Below, one piece after another: positions 50,130 to 58,198 of a DNA stretch of 64,000 nucleotides. The notes beneath the pieces were generated by a model. That model searched no databases. It was not told the DNA's origin and saw only the letters and a list, made by a program, of their open reading frames with translations. Position 1 is the stretch's first letter, and every line of letters starts with the position of its first letter. The stretch covers positions 78,255-142,254 of IMG/VR virus record IMGVR_UViG_3300029267_004887. The stretch is one strand, 5' to 3'. A program made the translations under genes and the position numbers. This DNA is from a virus.

Positions 50130-50975
50130 ATGGCTTCAATGGTGGCGTTGAGTAAGATCAGGATTCCAAACAACATTCGGACGATTGACGGAGTAACGGA
50201 TTTGCGAGAGACGATGTTGTCTGAATTTCCCCTGGATGAGAAGGCGAAGATTTTACAACTTGCAGAGAGTATCAAGGAGCATGGTTTATTGCAGCCTTTG
50301 GTAGTCAAAGATTTGGGTAGGGGTAATTTTCGTTTAATTGCTGGATTCAGGCGTTATAAAGCAGTTCAGTACAATGGCATGAGGTCGGTGGATGTAAAGT
50401 CTATCAAGGGGAAGACGGAAGACGAGATAGTTTTGAAGCTCGTTGAGAATATTCACCGGCAAGATCTCAATCCTCTTGATATAGCTAATGGGCTGGAAGA
50501 GATCAAACGTGTCAAGGGACTCAGAAAACAATCTGCGTTGGCGAGTTTGATTCATAAATCGCAGGGGTGGGTTTCTCAGTATTTGTCTTTATTGGACGTG
50601 GACGATGCTGTGAAGCAGAAGATTTTATCTGGAGAGATGGGGATGACAGCGGCGAGGACTGTTTCTGCGTTATCCAAGGATGAACAGGCTGAGGCGATAA
50701 AAAAAGCGGAAGAAGAGGCAGAGGCGGCGGGGAAGAAAAAGGTAACGACAAAAGGTGTGAGACGTCAGGTAGCAAAGAGTAAGGATAAGAAAAAGAAGAA
50801 ACAAGTCGAGATGAAGACTGTTTCCGAGAGAGAGAAAGAGCAAAAAGAAGTTCTCGTGAAAGATTTCCTGGATGTTCATTTTGGAGATCAGATGATTTCG
50901 ACAGAAGCCAAAGATCTTGTTATTGCTTTCTGGGATTACCTCATGTCTAAAGATCGGTTGTATATTGAAAAGTAA
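50130..50975 (+). CDS. parB: ParB-family DNA-binding protein
   Basis: 281 residues. The N-domain has HGLLQPLVVKDLGRGNFRLIAGFRRYKAVQYNG (about 51-85) with GFRRYKA, followed by LVENIHRQDLNPLDIANGLEEIKR and the KSQGWVSQYLSLLDVDD helix-turn-helix (about 145-165). That is the standard ParB/KorB/Noc order. A long Lys/Glu tail follows. ParB proteins bind centromere-like sites and hydrolyse CTP in partition; no ParA gene is seen here. AAGGAG precedes the ATG. Confidence 0.8.
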   Translation: MASMVALSKIRIPNNIRTIDGVTDLRETMLSEFPLDEKAKILQLAESIKEHGLLQPLVVKDLGRGNFRLIAGFRRYKAVQYNGMRSVDVKSIKGKTEDEIVLKLVENIHRQDLNPLDIANGLEEIKRVKGLRKQSALASLIHKSQGWVSQYLSLLDVDDAVKQKILSGEMGMTAARTVSALSKDEQAEAIKKAEEEAEAAGKKKVTTKGVRRQVAKSKDKKKKKQVEMKTVSEREKEQKEVLVKDFLDVHFGDQMISTEAKDLVIAFWDYLMSKDRLYIEK

Positions 50976-51007
50976 ATCTTCGTCCATCGGGGCGGTCAGG
51001 GTGTTGA

Positions 51008-52480
51008 ATGCCTAGAATTTTATATGTTCCCTTGGTCAGTCAGCAAACGCTGGATGGCAACGAGGGGTTCCGTGAGTTTTTTGATTTTTCTACATATTTA
51101 AGGGACAAAGGGGAAGATATATATTGGTATGTGGTTTTGCCTCAGTGGGTTCAGGATGGGCTCCGTGGGCATGATCGTATGCAGTACGTGTATATTGATA
51201 ACACGAGAGATTATTTAGTGAACAGTATTGCGGGATTTCCAGCATATGAGATAGCTCAGTATTTTGCGAGGAGAGGTGGACGTTTTGTGGTCGATGCAGT
51301 GTTGTCGAATTGTGTCCAGTATGCTGGTTATTTGTCCTGTTTGTTGAATGATCCAGTGAGAAAATCTTCGTTGCCTGTGGTGATTCGAGATCATAATGAA
51401 GATGTTGACTTCAGAATAGTCGATAACGTGAATACGTGGTTGTTGTTGGCGAGCAATTATGTCAGCTGTCATACTGCGTTGTGTTCGGAAACGGAGAGAC
51501 AGGTGTTGTCTACCTTTGTGTCGCGGAAGACAAACCCGTCTATGAGTAAGGTTTTTAGAGATAGATCCTTTTTTTGGCCAAGGGCTCATGATTTGTCTAA
51601 AGTGCTTCAGGTTGTTGAAGAACAGTCAGAGGTGAAGAAGGCGAGGGAATGTCCGGTTTTGTTATGTGGGGGTGATTTCAACTTTGTAGCTAACAAACGA
51701 TTTGAGATGAAGGTAGCCAGGAAGCTGTTTGTGATTACGCCGATCAAGGTACTGGTGGCGTCATGGTCGCCTCGGTACAAAGTTGAAAAAGTTTTTCCGC
51801 AACTTGATCGATCTTTTATCCAAGGTATCAATGCGAGGATGGGGCTGGAGGTCTATTGTCGTAGTTTGGCGAGTGCACATTTGTTTGTTTCGTGTGCATC
51901 AGAATTTGATCTTGCGGCACATGAAGAGGAGATAGGTCGATTATTGTATGGGATGGTGGGGATTTTTCCTCATGAGCCTTGGGTTATTTCCAGGTTAGGA
52001 AAGGACTATCCGTTTTATTACAATACTGGGAATGCGGATGAGGCCACGGTGTTGGCGGAGTGGATAGTTACGAATTATGACGAGGCAGTGGAAATGATCT
52101 TTCCTTTGATATTGAGGTTACGAGATGAGCAAAGGTTGAGCAAGGTTTCTGGGCAAGTGTGGGAAGAGATCAGTATGTTGATCAGAAATCAGTATCGTGT
52201 ACACCTGGATCGATCAGGGAAAGATGGTAAGCTAACGTTGTTTCAGGTGGTTGAGAAGGTTGCAAAGGGGCTCGGTAACGAGTTTCATTTGGATGTTTTT
52301 CTCGATGTGATTGAAGAACATTTGCCATGGCTGAAGCCGTGGGGTAGGAAAAATAGTTTGAAAGTGCTTGGTGATGTTCCTCAATCTTTGCCGACGTTGT
52401 ATGATTTGCGAGAGATACTTGATAATCTTGGGTGGGTGGACACCTGTGATCAGGCGAATATTATAGTTCGTAAGGAGTAG
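51008..52480 (+). CDS. Glycosyltransferase-like (GT-B fold) protein
   Basis: 490 residues. The N-terminal half has Rossmann-like alternation (ILYVPLVSQQTLDGNEGFREFFDFSTYL). The second half has VLLCGGDFNFVANKRFEMKVARKLFVI...KVLVASWSPRYKVEKVF, then SLASAHLFVSCASEFDLAAHEEEIGRLLYGMVGIFPHEPWVISRLGKDY, which reads like the C-terminal donor-binding lobe of GT-B enzymes (E-x7-E-type element and a S/A-xxxFVS block). It lies between two ParB-domain genes. A sugar transfer to DNA, protein or host glycan is possible; substrate unknown. Confidence 0.5.
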   Translation: MPRILYVPLVSQQTLDGNEGFREFFDFSTYLRDKGEDIYWYVVLPQWVQDGLRGHDRMQYVYIDNTRDYLVNSIAGFPAYEIAQYFARRGGRFVVDAVLSNCVQYAGYLSCLLNDPVRKSSLPVVIRDHNEDVDFRIVDNVNTWLLLASNYVSCHTALCSETERQVLSTFVSRKTNPSMSKVFRDRSFFWPRAHDLSKVLQVVEEQSEVKKARECPVLLCGGDFNFVANKRFEMKVARKLFVITPIKVLVASWSPRYKVEKVFPQLDRSFIQGINARMGLEVYCRSLASAHLFVSCASEFDLAAHEEEIGRLLYGMVGIFPHEPWVISRLGKDYPFYYNTGNADEATVLAEWIVTNYDEAVEMIFPLILRLRDEQRLSKVSGQVWEEISMLIRNQYRVHLDRSGKDGKLTLFQVVEKVAKGLGNEFHLDVFLDVIEEHLPWLKPWGRKNSLKVLGDVPQSLPTLYDLREILDNLGWVDTCDQANIIVRKE

Positions 52481-52483
52481 GTT

Positions 52484-53344
52484 GTGGCTGGCAAAAAGAA
52501 GAAAGATTTACCTGTTTTTGTAAAGGAAGAGAGTGGCTCGGTTGATGACGACATGAAAGAGCTTGGTGTGGAATTATCCAAGACTTTGCCGACCTATGAT
52601 GTGCCGATAGAGCTTGTTACCAAAAATGATTTCAATCCGAACGAAATGGATGATGATACCTTCAATCGGCTTGTCAAGGAGATTGAAGAGACTGGTATGG
52701 TAAGTGCGATACAGGTAGTACCGTCGCCGGGTGGCAAGTTCACAATCATCGGAGGTGAGCATAGATGGCAAGCTCTCCAGACGTTGGGTTGGCAGAAGAT
52801 CCCGTGTAACATTTTGACAGATGAACGTTTCATGGATGTCGATTTACAAGAGTTGTTGACAGTGAGATTGAATGTCATTCACGGTAAGTTGAATCCTGAT
52901 AAGTTTATCAAACTGTATGAGAAGAAGGTTGAGAAGTACGGAGAGGATCAGTTGCAGGCGTTGTTTGGGTTTACTTCCAGCGATGCCTGGAAGAAGATTA
53001 CACAAGGTGTGGAGAAGGCAGTCAAGGAGTCAGGCATTGGCGGGGATGGCTTGCTGGCTGCGTTGAAGGATAAGACGAAGAAGGTCAAGAGCGTAGATGG
53101 CTTGGGAAAGATTTTGAACAATCTTTTTCGTCAATATGGTTCTGATTTGAAACATAGTTTCATGATATTTACATATGGTGGTAAACAGCATCTCTATGTG
53201 ATGTTGTCACCTCTAGCGTTGCAGGGGTTGGAGGTGCTTATGGCTAAATGTAGGGACGAGAGTAGAGATATGAATGACTTGATTGTGCCTATGTTAGAAC
53301 GTTTGGCTGGCGAGGATAAATCAAAAGGGGACGTGGAAGGTTGA
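52484..53344 (+). CDS. ParB-domain protein, second
   Basis: 286 residues from GTG. FNPNEMDDDTFNRLVKEIEETGMVSAIQVVPSPGGKFTIIGGEHRWQALQTLGWQKIPCNIL (about 50-108) is the ParB/Srx N-domain, with the GGEHRWQA signature in place of GFRRYKA. The C-terminal half (KIPx..) contains LRTL-like helical parts (KILNNLFRQYGSDLKHSFMIF). No ParB helix-turn-helix is obvious. It may be a nuclease- or NTPase-like relative. It is 4 nt after the glycosyltransferase-like gene. Confidence 0.7.
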   Translation: MAGKKKKDLPVFVKEESGSVDDDMKELGVELSKTLPTYDVPIELVTKNDFNPNEMDDDTFNRLVKEIEETGMVSAIQVVPSPGGKFTIIGGEHRWQALQTLGWQKIPCNILTDERFMDVDLQELLTVRLNVIHGKLNPDKFIKLYEKKVEKYGEDQLQALFGFTSSDAWKKITQGVEKAVKESGIGGDGLLAALKDKTKKVKSVDGLGKILNNLFRQYGSDLKHSFMIFTYGGKQHLYVMLSPLALQGLEVLMAKCRDESRDMNDLIVPMLERLAGEDKSKGDVEG

Positions 53345-53347
53345 ACA

Positions 53348-53665
53348 ATGCGGAATTGTGTAGGTGAGCCAGTTATCTTAACGATAGGTGGAAAAGTTGC
53401 AGAAAAAAAATCTGATGGAAAATTAACAGGCAAGATGATCGCGTTCAAGGAGGGGGATTTGGGAATCGTGGTAGGTAACAAGGGGAAGGTGGGGGGACGT
53501 CAGGTTTACTCAGTGTGCATACCAGGTGGGGTTATTACCTTGAATGATCGGGCTGTAGATTTTCCGGAAAATAATGAGTTGAAGATTTCTCACGAGGCTA
53601 TGTTGAGAGCGCACCCTGATTATAGAGTGAAGGAGGAGGACAAGAAAACAGGTGCCGAGTATTGA
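53348..53665 (+). CDS. Small SH3-like hypothetical protein
   Basis: 105 residues. VILTIGGKVAEKKSDGKLTGKMIAFKEGDLGIVVGNKGKVGGRQVYSVCIPGGVITLNDRAVDF reads as a small beta barrel, similar in layout to KOW/SH3-like domains. It has no enzyme motif. The stop overlaps the next ATG by one base. It continues the ParB/glycosyltransferase cluster. Confidence 0.5.
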   Translation: MRNCVGEPVILTIGGKVAEKKSDGKLTGKMIAFKEGDLGIVVGNKGKVGGRQVYSVCIPGGVITLNDRAVDFPENNELKISHEAMLRAHPDYRVKEEDKKTGAEY

Positions 53666-54105
53666 TGGACAATGTAATACATTTCCCTGTGGGTAAGCGT
53701 ATGTCGTCCAGGGTGGCCGAGGAGCGGCTTGGGAGCATTGTCATGTATCGGATTCCCGAGGCGGTTGAGGGCCGGGCTGAGTGGCTTGAGCGTTGGTTGA
53801 CGAAGAAGTTTGTATTGTTTGGCTGGGAGCCGGTCAAAGAAGGGCTTGTGAAGAGTATGAAAAGTGGTCGAGTGAAGCATCTGATTGCTCAAGTCTCGAC
53901 AGAAGATATTGGCAGGGGGGTGAGGCCAAAGGTTGAGTTGGGTTGTGGATTTGATCTGGTACCAGTGTTCAATTGGGACAGTTGCAAAGAGGCTGTGAAG
54001 TCTACTCCAGTAACTGTGTTGAGTATTGACCAGTCGTCATATTTTAGGATGTGTAAAAAGTGCCAAGAATGGGAACGACGGATACAGCAGATGAAACAAA
54101 GTTGA
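53665..54105 (+). CDS. Hypothetical protein
   Basis: 146 residues from ATG overlapping the previous TGA (TTG 53662 possible). It contains AEWLERWLTKKFVLFGWEPVKEGLVKSMKSGRVKHLIAQV and ends in CKKCQEWERRI (CxxC). No family recognised. It continues a run of short, overlapped genes. Confidence 0.55.
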   Translation: MDNVIHFPVGKRMSSRVAEERLGSIVMYRIPEAVEGRAEWLERWLTKKFVLFGWEPVKEGLVKSMKSGRVKHLIAQVSTEDIGRGVRPKVELGCGFDLVPVFNWDSCKEAVKSTPVTVLSIDQSSYFRMCKKCQEWERRIQQMKQS

Positions 54106-54437
54106 GTCTTGTTATCTTGGATGGCAAGATGATTGTCGAGAGTGCGGTATTGGCGTGGTCGCCAGGTGTGATACAAAAAATCATTCCTAAACGACAGCCG
54201 GATCGGGCCAAAGGTAGGGAAGCGGCGTGGATCATCGCGTTGGGGAAAAGACGGGCATTTGGGAATCATGTAGTCCAGCTTTGGAAGAAGATGAATGCGT
54301 CGGGGGGCAAAAATGAGGAAGAAGTATATTCCTTTTTTGCGTTGGTCGGTATTGGCAGGAGGTGGGTCGAAAATAGTGATGTTAGATGGTGTCTGTACAG
54401 AGGAGAGAGAAAGTTGGTTGCAGGAAAGATGATGTGA
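54060..54437 (+). CDS. Hypothetical protein
   Basis: 125 residues from GTG (ATG 54069 possible), overlapping the preceding gene by 46 nt. SPGVIQKIIPKRQPDRAKGREAAWIIALGKRRAFGNHVVQLWKKM is basic and helical; the C-terminal strands end YRGERKLVAGK. It may be nucleic-acid binding. No family recognised. Confidence 0.5.
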   Translation: MPRMGTTDTADETKLSLVILDGKMIVESAVLAWSPGVIQKIIPKRQPDRAKGREAAWIIALGKRRAFGNHVVQLWKKMNASGGKNEEEVYSFFALVGIGRRWVENSDVRWCLYRGERKLVAGKMM

Positions 54438-54447
54438 GGAGGAGAGA

Positions 54448-55068
54448 ATGTTGTCAGATCGGATGAAGCCATTGATGAGTAGTGCTGGACGTGACTGGGA
54501 AACGCCACCTGAATTGTTTGATCCATTAAATGAGTTGTTTGATTTTGATTTGGATGTGTGTGCGACGAAAGAGAATACAAAAACTGAGAAGTTTATTTCT
54601 CCAGAGGATGACGCTTTTTCTACAGAGTGGGATGGGGCGAGGATGTGGATGAATCCTCCATATGGAAAAGGCGAGAAGAGGTGTAAGTATCCGCTGGATA
54701 AATGTGCTAAGAAAAAATGTGTTGAGCGAGGTCACCATTTACTTCAGGATTCGCCGGGTATTGGTGAGTGGGTCAATCGTGCTTACGAACAGGTAGAGAA
54801 GCATGGTTCGACGGTGGCGTGCTTGCTACCAGCAAGGACAGATACGAGATGGTTTCAAGCAGTGTGGGATCATGCAGCGTTGATATGTTTTTTCCGGGGT
54901 AGGTACAAATTTGTTGGTGCGGATTCTGGTGCAACGTTCCCCTCTGTGTTAGCTGTTTTCTCTGCGAGAGAACTTCCGGACAGTATCTATGAGGGGATGA
55001 CTTTGCTTGGTAATGTGATAGATCCTCGTGAGGGGATGGTCATGATTTTTGATAGTAAACGAACTTAA
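54448..55068 (+). CDS. Phage DNA N6-adenine methyltransferase
   Basis: 206 residues. DWETPPELFDPLNELFDFDLDVCAT (about 14-38) and MWMNPPYGKG (NPPY, about 68-74) are the signatures of the phage N-6-adenine methyltransferase family. A cysteine-rich insertion CKYPLDKCAKKKC (about 80-92) follows and is common in that group. The C-terminal VACLLPARTDTRWFQAVW and GRYKFVG complete the domain. It methylates adenine in DNA, often to escape restriction or to control phage functions. GAGGAG precedes the ATG. Confidence 0.85.
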   Translation: MLSDRMKPLMSSAGRDWETPPELFDPLNELFDFDLDVCATKENTKTEKFISPEDDAFSTEWDGARMWMNPPYGKGEKRCKYPLDKCAKKKCVERGHHLLQDSPGIGEWVNRAYEQVEKHGSTVACLLPARTDTRWFQAVWDHAALICFFRGRYKFVGADSGATFPSVLAVFSARELPDSIYEGMTLLGNVIDPREGMVMIFDSKRT

Positions 55069-55154
55069 TTTCATCTTTGTTGATAATTGTTTCCTATTGT
55101 GATACTCTGTATATTGATAGTTCTATACCTGGTGAGACACCGGAAGGAGAAAAA

Positions 55155-55805
55155 ATGGGAAGAAGAAAACAGCAAACAATCATTGAGGATGGCGAGAAGA
55201 TAAAAATCATTTCGCGATCAAGATCTCACATGAATCATCCGAATGGGTTCACTGTGGAGATTGATGGTAAACGGTACCATAGTCCATTACTGGAGAGACA
55301 GGCTGCTATTGATTCTGCCTTGGGATTGTGGCGGGAGGAAAGGCGAGCTGTAGCCATGGGAGATCAGTTATGGGGAGGTGTTCAGGCGCATAAAAGGTGG
55401 GAGAATGAGCTGAAGAAAAGTCGCCAACAAACGATCATTGAGGATGAGGAGAATTGTGGCGAGAAAATTATGATCGTATCTTGGAGGAAAACTAAGAGTG
55501 GTTTTGGAGTGGAAGTCAATGGTCGGCAATTTAGTAGTAAAATCAATGATCGGCGTATGGCTATTGAGTCTGCAATAGCGCGATGGCGGAGAAAAAAAGG
55601 CCATGGTATGGAGTGCACGGGGGCAGATTTAGTGGGTAGGACAATTGTGCGAGTATTTTTTCAGAAGGCTACTACAGAGACGGGTCAAGTTGATGAGTTT
55701 GTTCAAATTGAGCTGGATGATGGGACTAGAATTTATCCTATGGTACAGGAGTGTTCTCCCGATAGGCATGATCCACATGCCGTTGTGTTGATGAGGGTGA
55801 AATGA
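55155..55805 (+). CDS. Protein with internal domain duplication
   Basis: 216 residues from ATG 55155 (AAGGAG upstream). Two copies of about 55 residues are present: RKQQTIIEDGEKIKIISRSRS...GFTVEIDGKRYHS...AAIDSALGLWREER and SRQQTIIEDEEN...EKIMIVSWRKT...GFGVEVNGRQFSS...MAIESAIARWRRKK. Each reads as three strands and a helix, the helix being basic, like AP2-type or double-psi small DNA-binding units. The C-terminal part has FVQIELDDGTRIYPMVQEC. No enzyme motif. Confidence 0.6.
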   Translation: MGRRKQQTIIEDGEKIKIISRSRSHMNHPNGFTVEIDGKRYHSPLLERQAAIDSALGLWREERRAVAMGDQLWGGVQAHKRWENELKKSRQQTIIEDEENCGEKIMIVSWRKTKSGFGVEVNGRQFSSKINDRRMAIESAIARWRRKKGHGMECTGADLVGRTIVRVFFQKATTETGQVDEFVQIELDDGTRIYPMVQECSPDRHDPHAVVLMRVK

Positions 55806-55860
55806 TTAAAGGGTGGAAGAAATTGACACGAGTGGGAAAACGGCCCAAAGGGGAAGTGAA

Positions 55861-56133
55861 ATGACAATATGTAAATTGACAGAGGCACAATCGGATTTGC
55901 TTGCAGTGTCGGATCGAATGAAGGTTGGTGATTGGTATCGGTATTATACGCGGCATGAAGACAAGGAGGTTCGAGAGGAATTTCAGGCTGAGAAAAATAT
56001 TGAGGGTACTCATGCGTGGGCTATTCGTATTGCGTTTACAGTGGTGCGGGGGCACCCTAGTTATCGGCCATGTGATCAGGATTGTGAGAAGGCAAAGAAG
56101 ATTTTGTCAACGGTAGGTTCCTACCGAGGGTAG
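55861..56133 (+). CDS. Small hypothetical protein
   Basis: 90 residues from ATG 55861 (GGGGAAG upstream; a GTG at 55813 would add 16 residues). Contains GDWYRYYTRHEDKEVREEFQAEKNIEGTHAWAIRIAFTVVRGHPSYRPCDQDCEKAKK, with a CDQDC pair. Function unknown; short gene in a row of small genes. Confidence 0.55.
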   Translation: MTICKLTEAQSDLLAVSDRMKVGDWYRYYTRHEDKEVREEFQAEKNIEGTHAWAIRIAFTVVRGHPSYRPCDQDCEKAKKILSTVGSYRG

Positions 56134-56145
56134 AAAGTTTTTAGC

Positions 56146-56343
56146 ATGGGATCAGACAATTGTGATTGGAAAAAAACAGGTGTGTGTCCAAGTTGTAAGA
56201 AAAGGACTGTCTCCTGTGGTTGTTGCGTAATGTGTGGTTGGGAGAGTGAAGAGAATCTTTTGAATTACTCTCACAGGATTGATACGATTTGTGCTCGGGC
56301 GAGACGGAGAATGAAAGAAGCTTGTGATCAGATTAGATCATAA
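56146..56343 (+). CDS. Small zinc-ribbon protein
   Basis: 65 residues. CPSCKKRTVSCGCCVMCGW gives a compact CxxC...CxCCxxC ribbon, followed by a helix (SHRIDTICARARRRMKEACDQI). Likely metal binding. It has weak site upstream and sits in the small-gene run before Gp157. Confidence 0.6.
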   Translation: MGSDNCDWKKTGVCPSCKKRTVSCGCCVMCGWESEENLLNYSHRIDTICARARRRMKEACDQIRS

Positions 56344-56364
56344 AGGCCAACTGAATATGATTGG

Positions 56365-56496
56365 ATGGAGCGTAAGGAATTGGAAATTGTGCATGATCTG
56401 AAACAGAGATTGTCGAAGAATTCTGTTGAGGTAGTCAAAGAAAGATTGAAGAAAAAGCGAGAAGCAAGACGGTTGGCTTCATTGGATGAAGAATAG
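56365..56496 (+). CDS. Small basic/acidic helical peptide
   Basis: 43 residues from ATG 56365 (GGA-rich site upstream is weak): a single charged helix (LEIVHDLKQRLSKNSVEVVKERLKKKREARRLASL). It fills the gap between two other small genes. Probably a genuine small gene given gene density; function unknown. Confidence 0.45.
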   Translation: MERKELEIVHDLKQRLSKNSVEVVKERLKKKREARRLASLDEE

Positions 56497-56509
56497 AAAG
56501 GTGAATCGG

Positions 56510-56731
56510 ATGAAAAAGGAAGATAATGCGGGAGAGATTGCATTGACCACGGTTGGTGTAGTCGGTGGAGCAATCGCAGGAGCGGCTAAAGGCGCAGCGA
56601 TAGGATTGGCTACAGGGGGTATTGCGATGGTGGCTACGGTTCCCTTGGGCATCATAGGGGGTATCATTGCGGGGTTGACAGGCAATCGGATAGGTCACGG
56701 AATAGATGATTACAGATTCCGGGATGAGTAA
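56510..56731 (+). CDS. Glycine-zipper membrane protein
   Basis: 73 residues from ATG 56510. Two hydrophobic segments with Gly-zipper spacing: GVVGGAIAGAAKGAAIGLATGG and IAMVATVPLGIIGGIIAGLTG. Gly zippers pack membrane helices tightly, as in some toxins and holins. It could be a membrane-active early protein; the role is unknown. AGGTGAATCGG lies before the start. Confidence 0.55.
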   Translation: MKKEDNAGEIALTTVGVVGGAIAGAAKGAAIGLATGGIAMVATVPLGIIGGIIAGLTGNRIGHGIDDYRFRDE

Positions 56732-56753
56732 TCTTGATCAGGAGGGAGATGAT

Positions 56754-56963
56754 ATGAAGGCGATTGACAGAGGGACAATCAAGGAGGACATGGATAGGTT
56801 TTATGGTAGAGGTAAGTTCAGTGGAGATATGGCCAACCTGTGTTTTCAGGACTATGTATACAAAAATAGTTTAGAAGAACGGTATGGGTTGACCTTTGAG
56901 GAGTTGAAGCAAATATATAATGGAGGGGGAATAAAACAGAAAGACCGGAAAAAATACACTTGA
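56754..56963 (+). CDS. Small hypothetical protein
   Basis: 69 residues from ATG 56754 (AGGAGG 8 nt upstream). Mostly helix: GTIKEDMDRFYGRGKFSGDMANLCFQDYVYKNSLEERYGLTFEELKQIYNGGG. No family recognised. A 42-nt gap with GGAG leads to the next gene. Confidence 0.6.
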   Translation: MKAIDRGTIKEDMDRFYGRGKFSGDMANLCFQDYVYKNSLEERYGLTFEELKQIYNGGGIKQKDRKKYT

Positions 56964-57005
56964 CCAGATTTTAATATTGGTCAAATATTACAAGGAGAGA
57001 AAAAG

Positions 57006-57557
57006 ATGGAAGACGGAGTATTTATGTCAGCATTTAGTGGCATGAGCGAAACGGAAGCGAAGGTCGAGGAGACCAAGATCGCAGTCACAAAACTACTTGA
57101 CAGAGAAGAGGCTGCGTTGGAGGAGTTGGGCAGGGTTTCTGCGATTGCGAATGATATAGAGAGGCTAGAGGCTACTGGTTATTTGTATGCAGATATTGAG
57201 GGATTGGTTAAGCACATCAAATCGGTGGCATCGATTGTTTCACGAGCGAAGAAGCGGATGGAAGAGGTTGTGAGCAAGGTGAAAGAGGGAGTGTTGTTAG
57301 AGGTCGAGTCGCAGGGTGGCCAGGTAGAAACCCCCAATTGGAAATTCAAAGTTACTCCAAATCCGGTTTCATTAATTGTTGATGATCTTGATAAGGTTCC
57401 TAAAAAATATCGGTCAGTACCAAAGCCAATTCCAGAATGGAAAAAATGGCCGGTTGACAAGTCTTATGCGAAACAGGCATTGGTGAAGGAACAGGTGAAG
57501 TCAATCGAGGGAGTACATTTAGAGCAGACAGAGCGCGTTGATATAAAACCTCGATAG
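57006..57557 (+). CDS. Siphovirus Gp157-family protein
   Basis: 183 residues. An N-terminal long coiled coil (EAKVEETKIAVTKLLDREEAALEELGRVSAIANDIERLE) is followed by VKHIKSVASIVSRAKKRMEEVV and, at the end, KVPKKYRSVPKPIPEWKKWPVDKSYAKQALVKEQVKSIEGVHLEQTERVDIKPR. The K-V-P-x-x-Y/F-R and final strand (GVxLExxxxxxIKPR) are the signature of the Gp157 family. Gp157 is linked to resistance and recombination gene clusters in phages. AAGGAG precedes the ATG. Confidence 0.75.
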   Translation: MEDGVFMSAFSGMSETEAKVEETKIAVTKLLDREEAALEELGRVSAIANDIERLEATGYLYADIEGLVKHIKSVASIVSRAKKRMEEVVSKVKEGVLLEVESQGGQVETPNWKFKVTPNPVSLIVDDLDKVPKKYRSVPKPIPEWKKWPVDKSYAKQALVKEQVKSIEGVHLEQTERVDIKPR

Positions 57558-57583
57558 ATTTCCACGAAAAAATAGGATGGGCA

Positions 57584-58096
57584 GTGGCTGAGTCAAAAAA
57601 GTTAACTCCACAGCAGTATATTTTTTTGCAGGCGTTGCAGAGGGCTATCACGATGTGGAATCATCCTGTTTCAGTACGTCAAATCCGTGTGCAGTTGAAA
57701 AAAAGCGACAGTCGGGTTCGTAGTCACATAAAAGTTTTATCAGAGAAGGGATATGTTTGTTGTGTTGGGAAGGCGAGAGTGAAGCGTTATGTCCCGTCTG
57801 TGTTGTGGTTTGAGGAGTTGGACGACAAGTCTAAAGAGATTGAGCGGTTGAAGCCATGGGCTGGCGGATACTGTATGACGTCAGGGTGCAATCAGAAGGC
57901 TGAAGATTATTGGCGAGATGGTTACTATTGTCGTGATTGCATCATTGGGCATGATTCGGTTAGTGATACCAAGGATTTGCGTGAGCAGTTTTTACTGCGA
58001 GCTTCGGCTGTGAGTTCAGCGCAGTATATGCTGGAGGGGGTTTTGCCGGATGACGCGTCTAGGGAGAGAAAGAACAGAAGTGGCTCGGTAAAATAA
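57584..58096 (+). CDS. Winged-helix plus zinc-ribbon regulator
   Basis: 170 residues from GTG. LTPQQYIFLQALQRAITMWNHPVSVRQIRVQLKKSDSRVRSHIKVLSEKGYV (about 8-58) is a winged helix-turn-helix similar to LexA's N-domain. GYCMTSGCN and YYCRDCIIG (about 100-126) make a CxxxxC...CxxC zinc ribbon. It probably regulates the downstream helicase gene. 97 nt separate it from dinG, with a palindrome over the start. Confidence 0.6.
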   Translation: MAESKKLTPQQYIFLQALQRAITMWNHPVSVRQIRVQLKKSDSRVRSHIKVLSEKGYVCCVGKARVKRYVPSVLWFEELDDKSKEIERLKPWAGGYCMTSGCNQKAEDYWRDGYYCRDCIIGHDSVSDTKDLREQFLLRASAVSSAQYMLEGVLPDDASRERKNRSGSVK

Positions 58097-58164
58097 AATC
58101 TTTCACATTTTCTGAATTCGAGTTCGTTTTTACCTTGCAAACAGAGAGCTTGTACAATAGGCTG

Positions 58165-58198
58165 AGGCACCTTAGATTTTTAATTTAGAGAGGTGCCT
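58165..58198 (+). promoter_or_regulatory. Inverted repeat over dinG start
   Basis: AGGCACCT (58165-58172) and AGGTGCCT (58191-58198) form a perfect 8-bp inverted repeat with an 18-nt loop; the right arm contains the GTG start of the helicase gene. A TACAAT box (58153-58158) with a weak TTACCT 17 nt before it could be the promoter. The repeat may be an operator or an RNA hairpin that hides the start. Confidence 0.5.
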
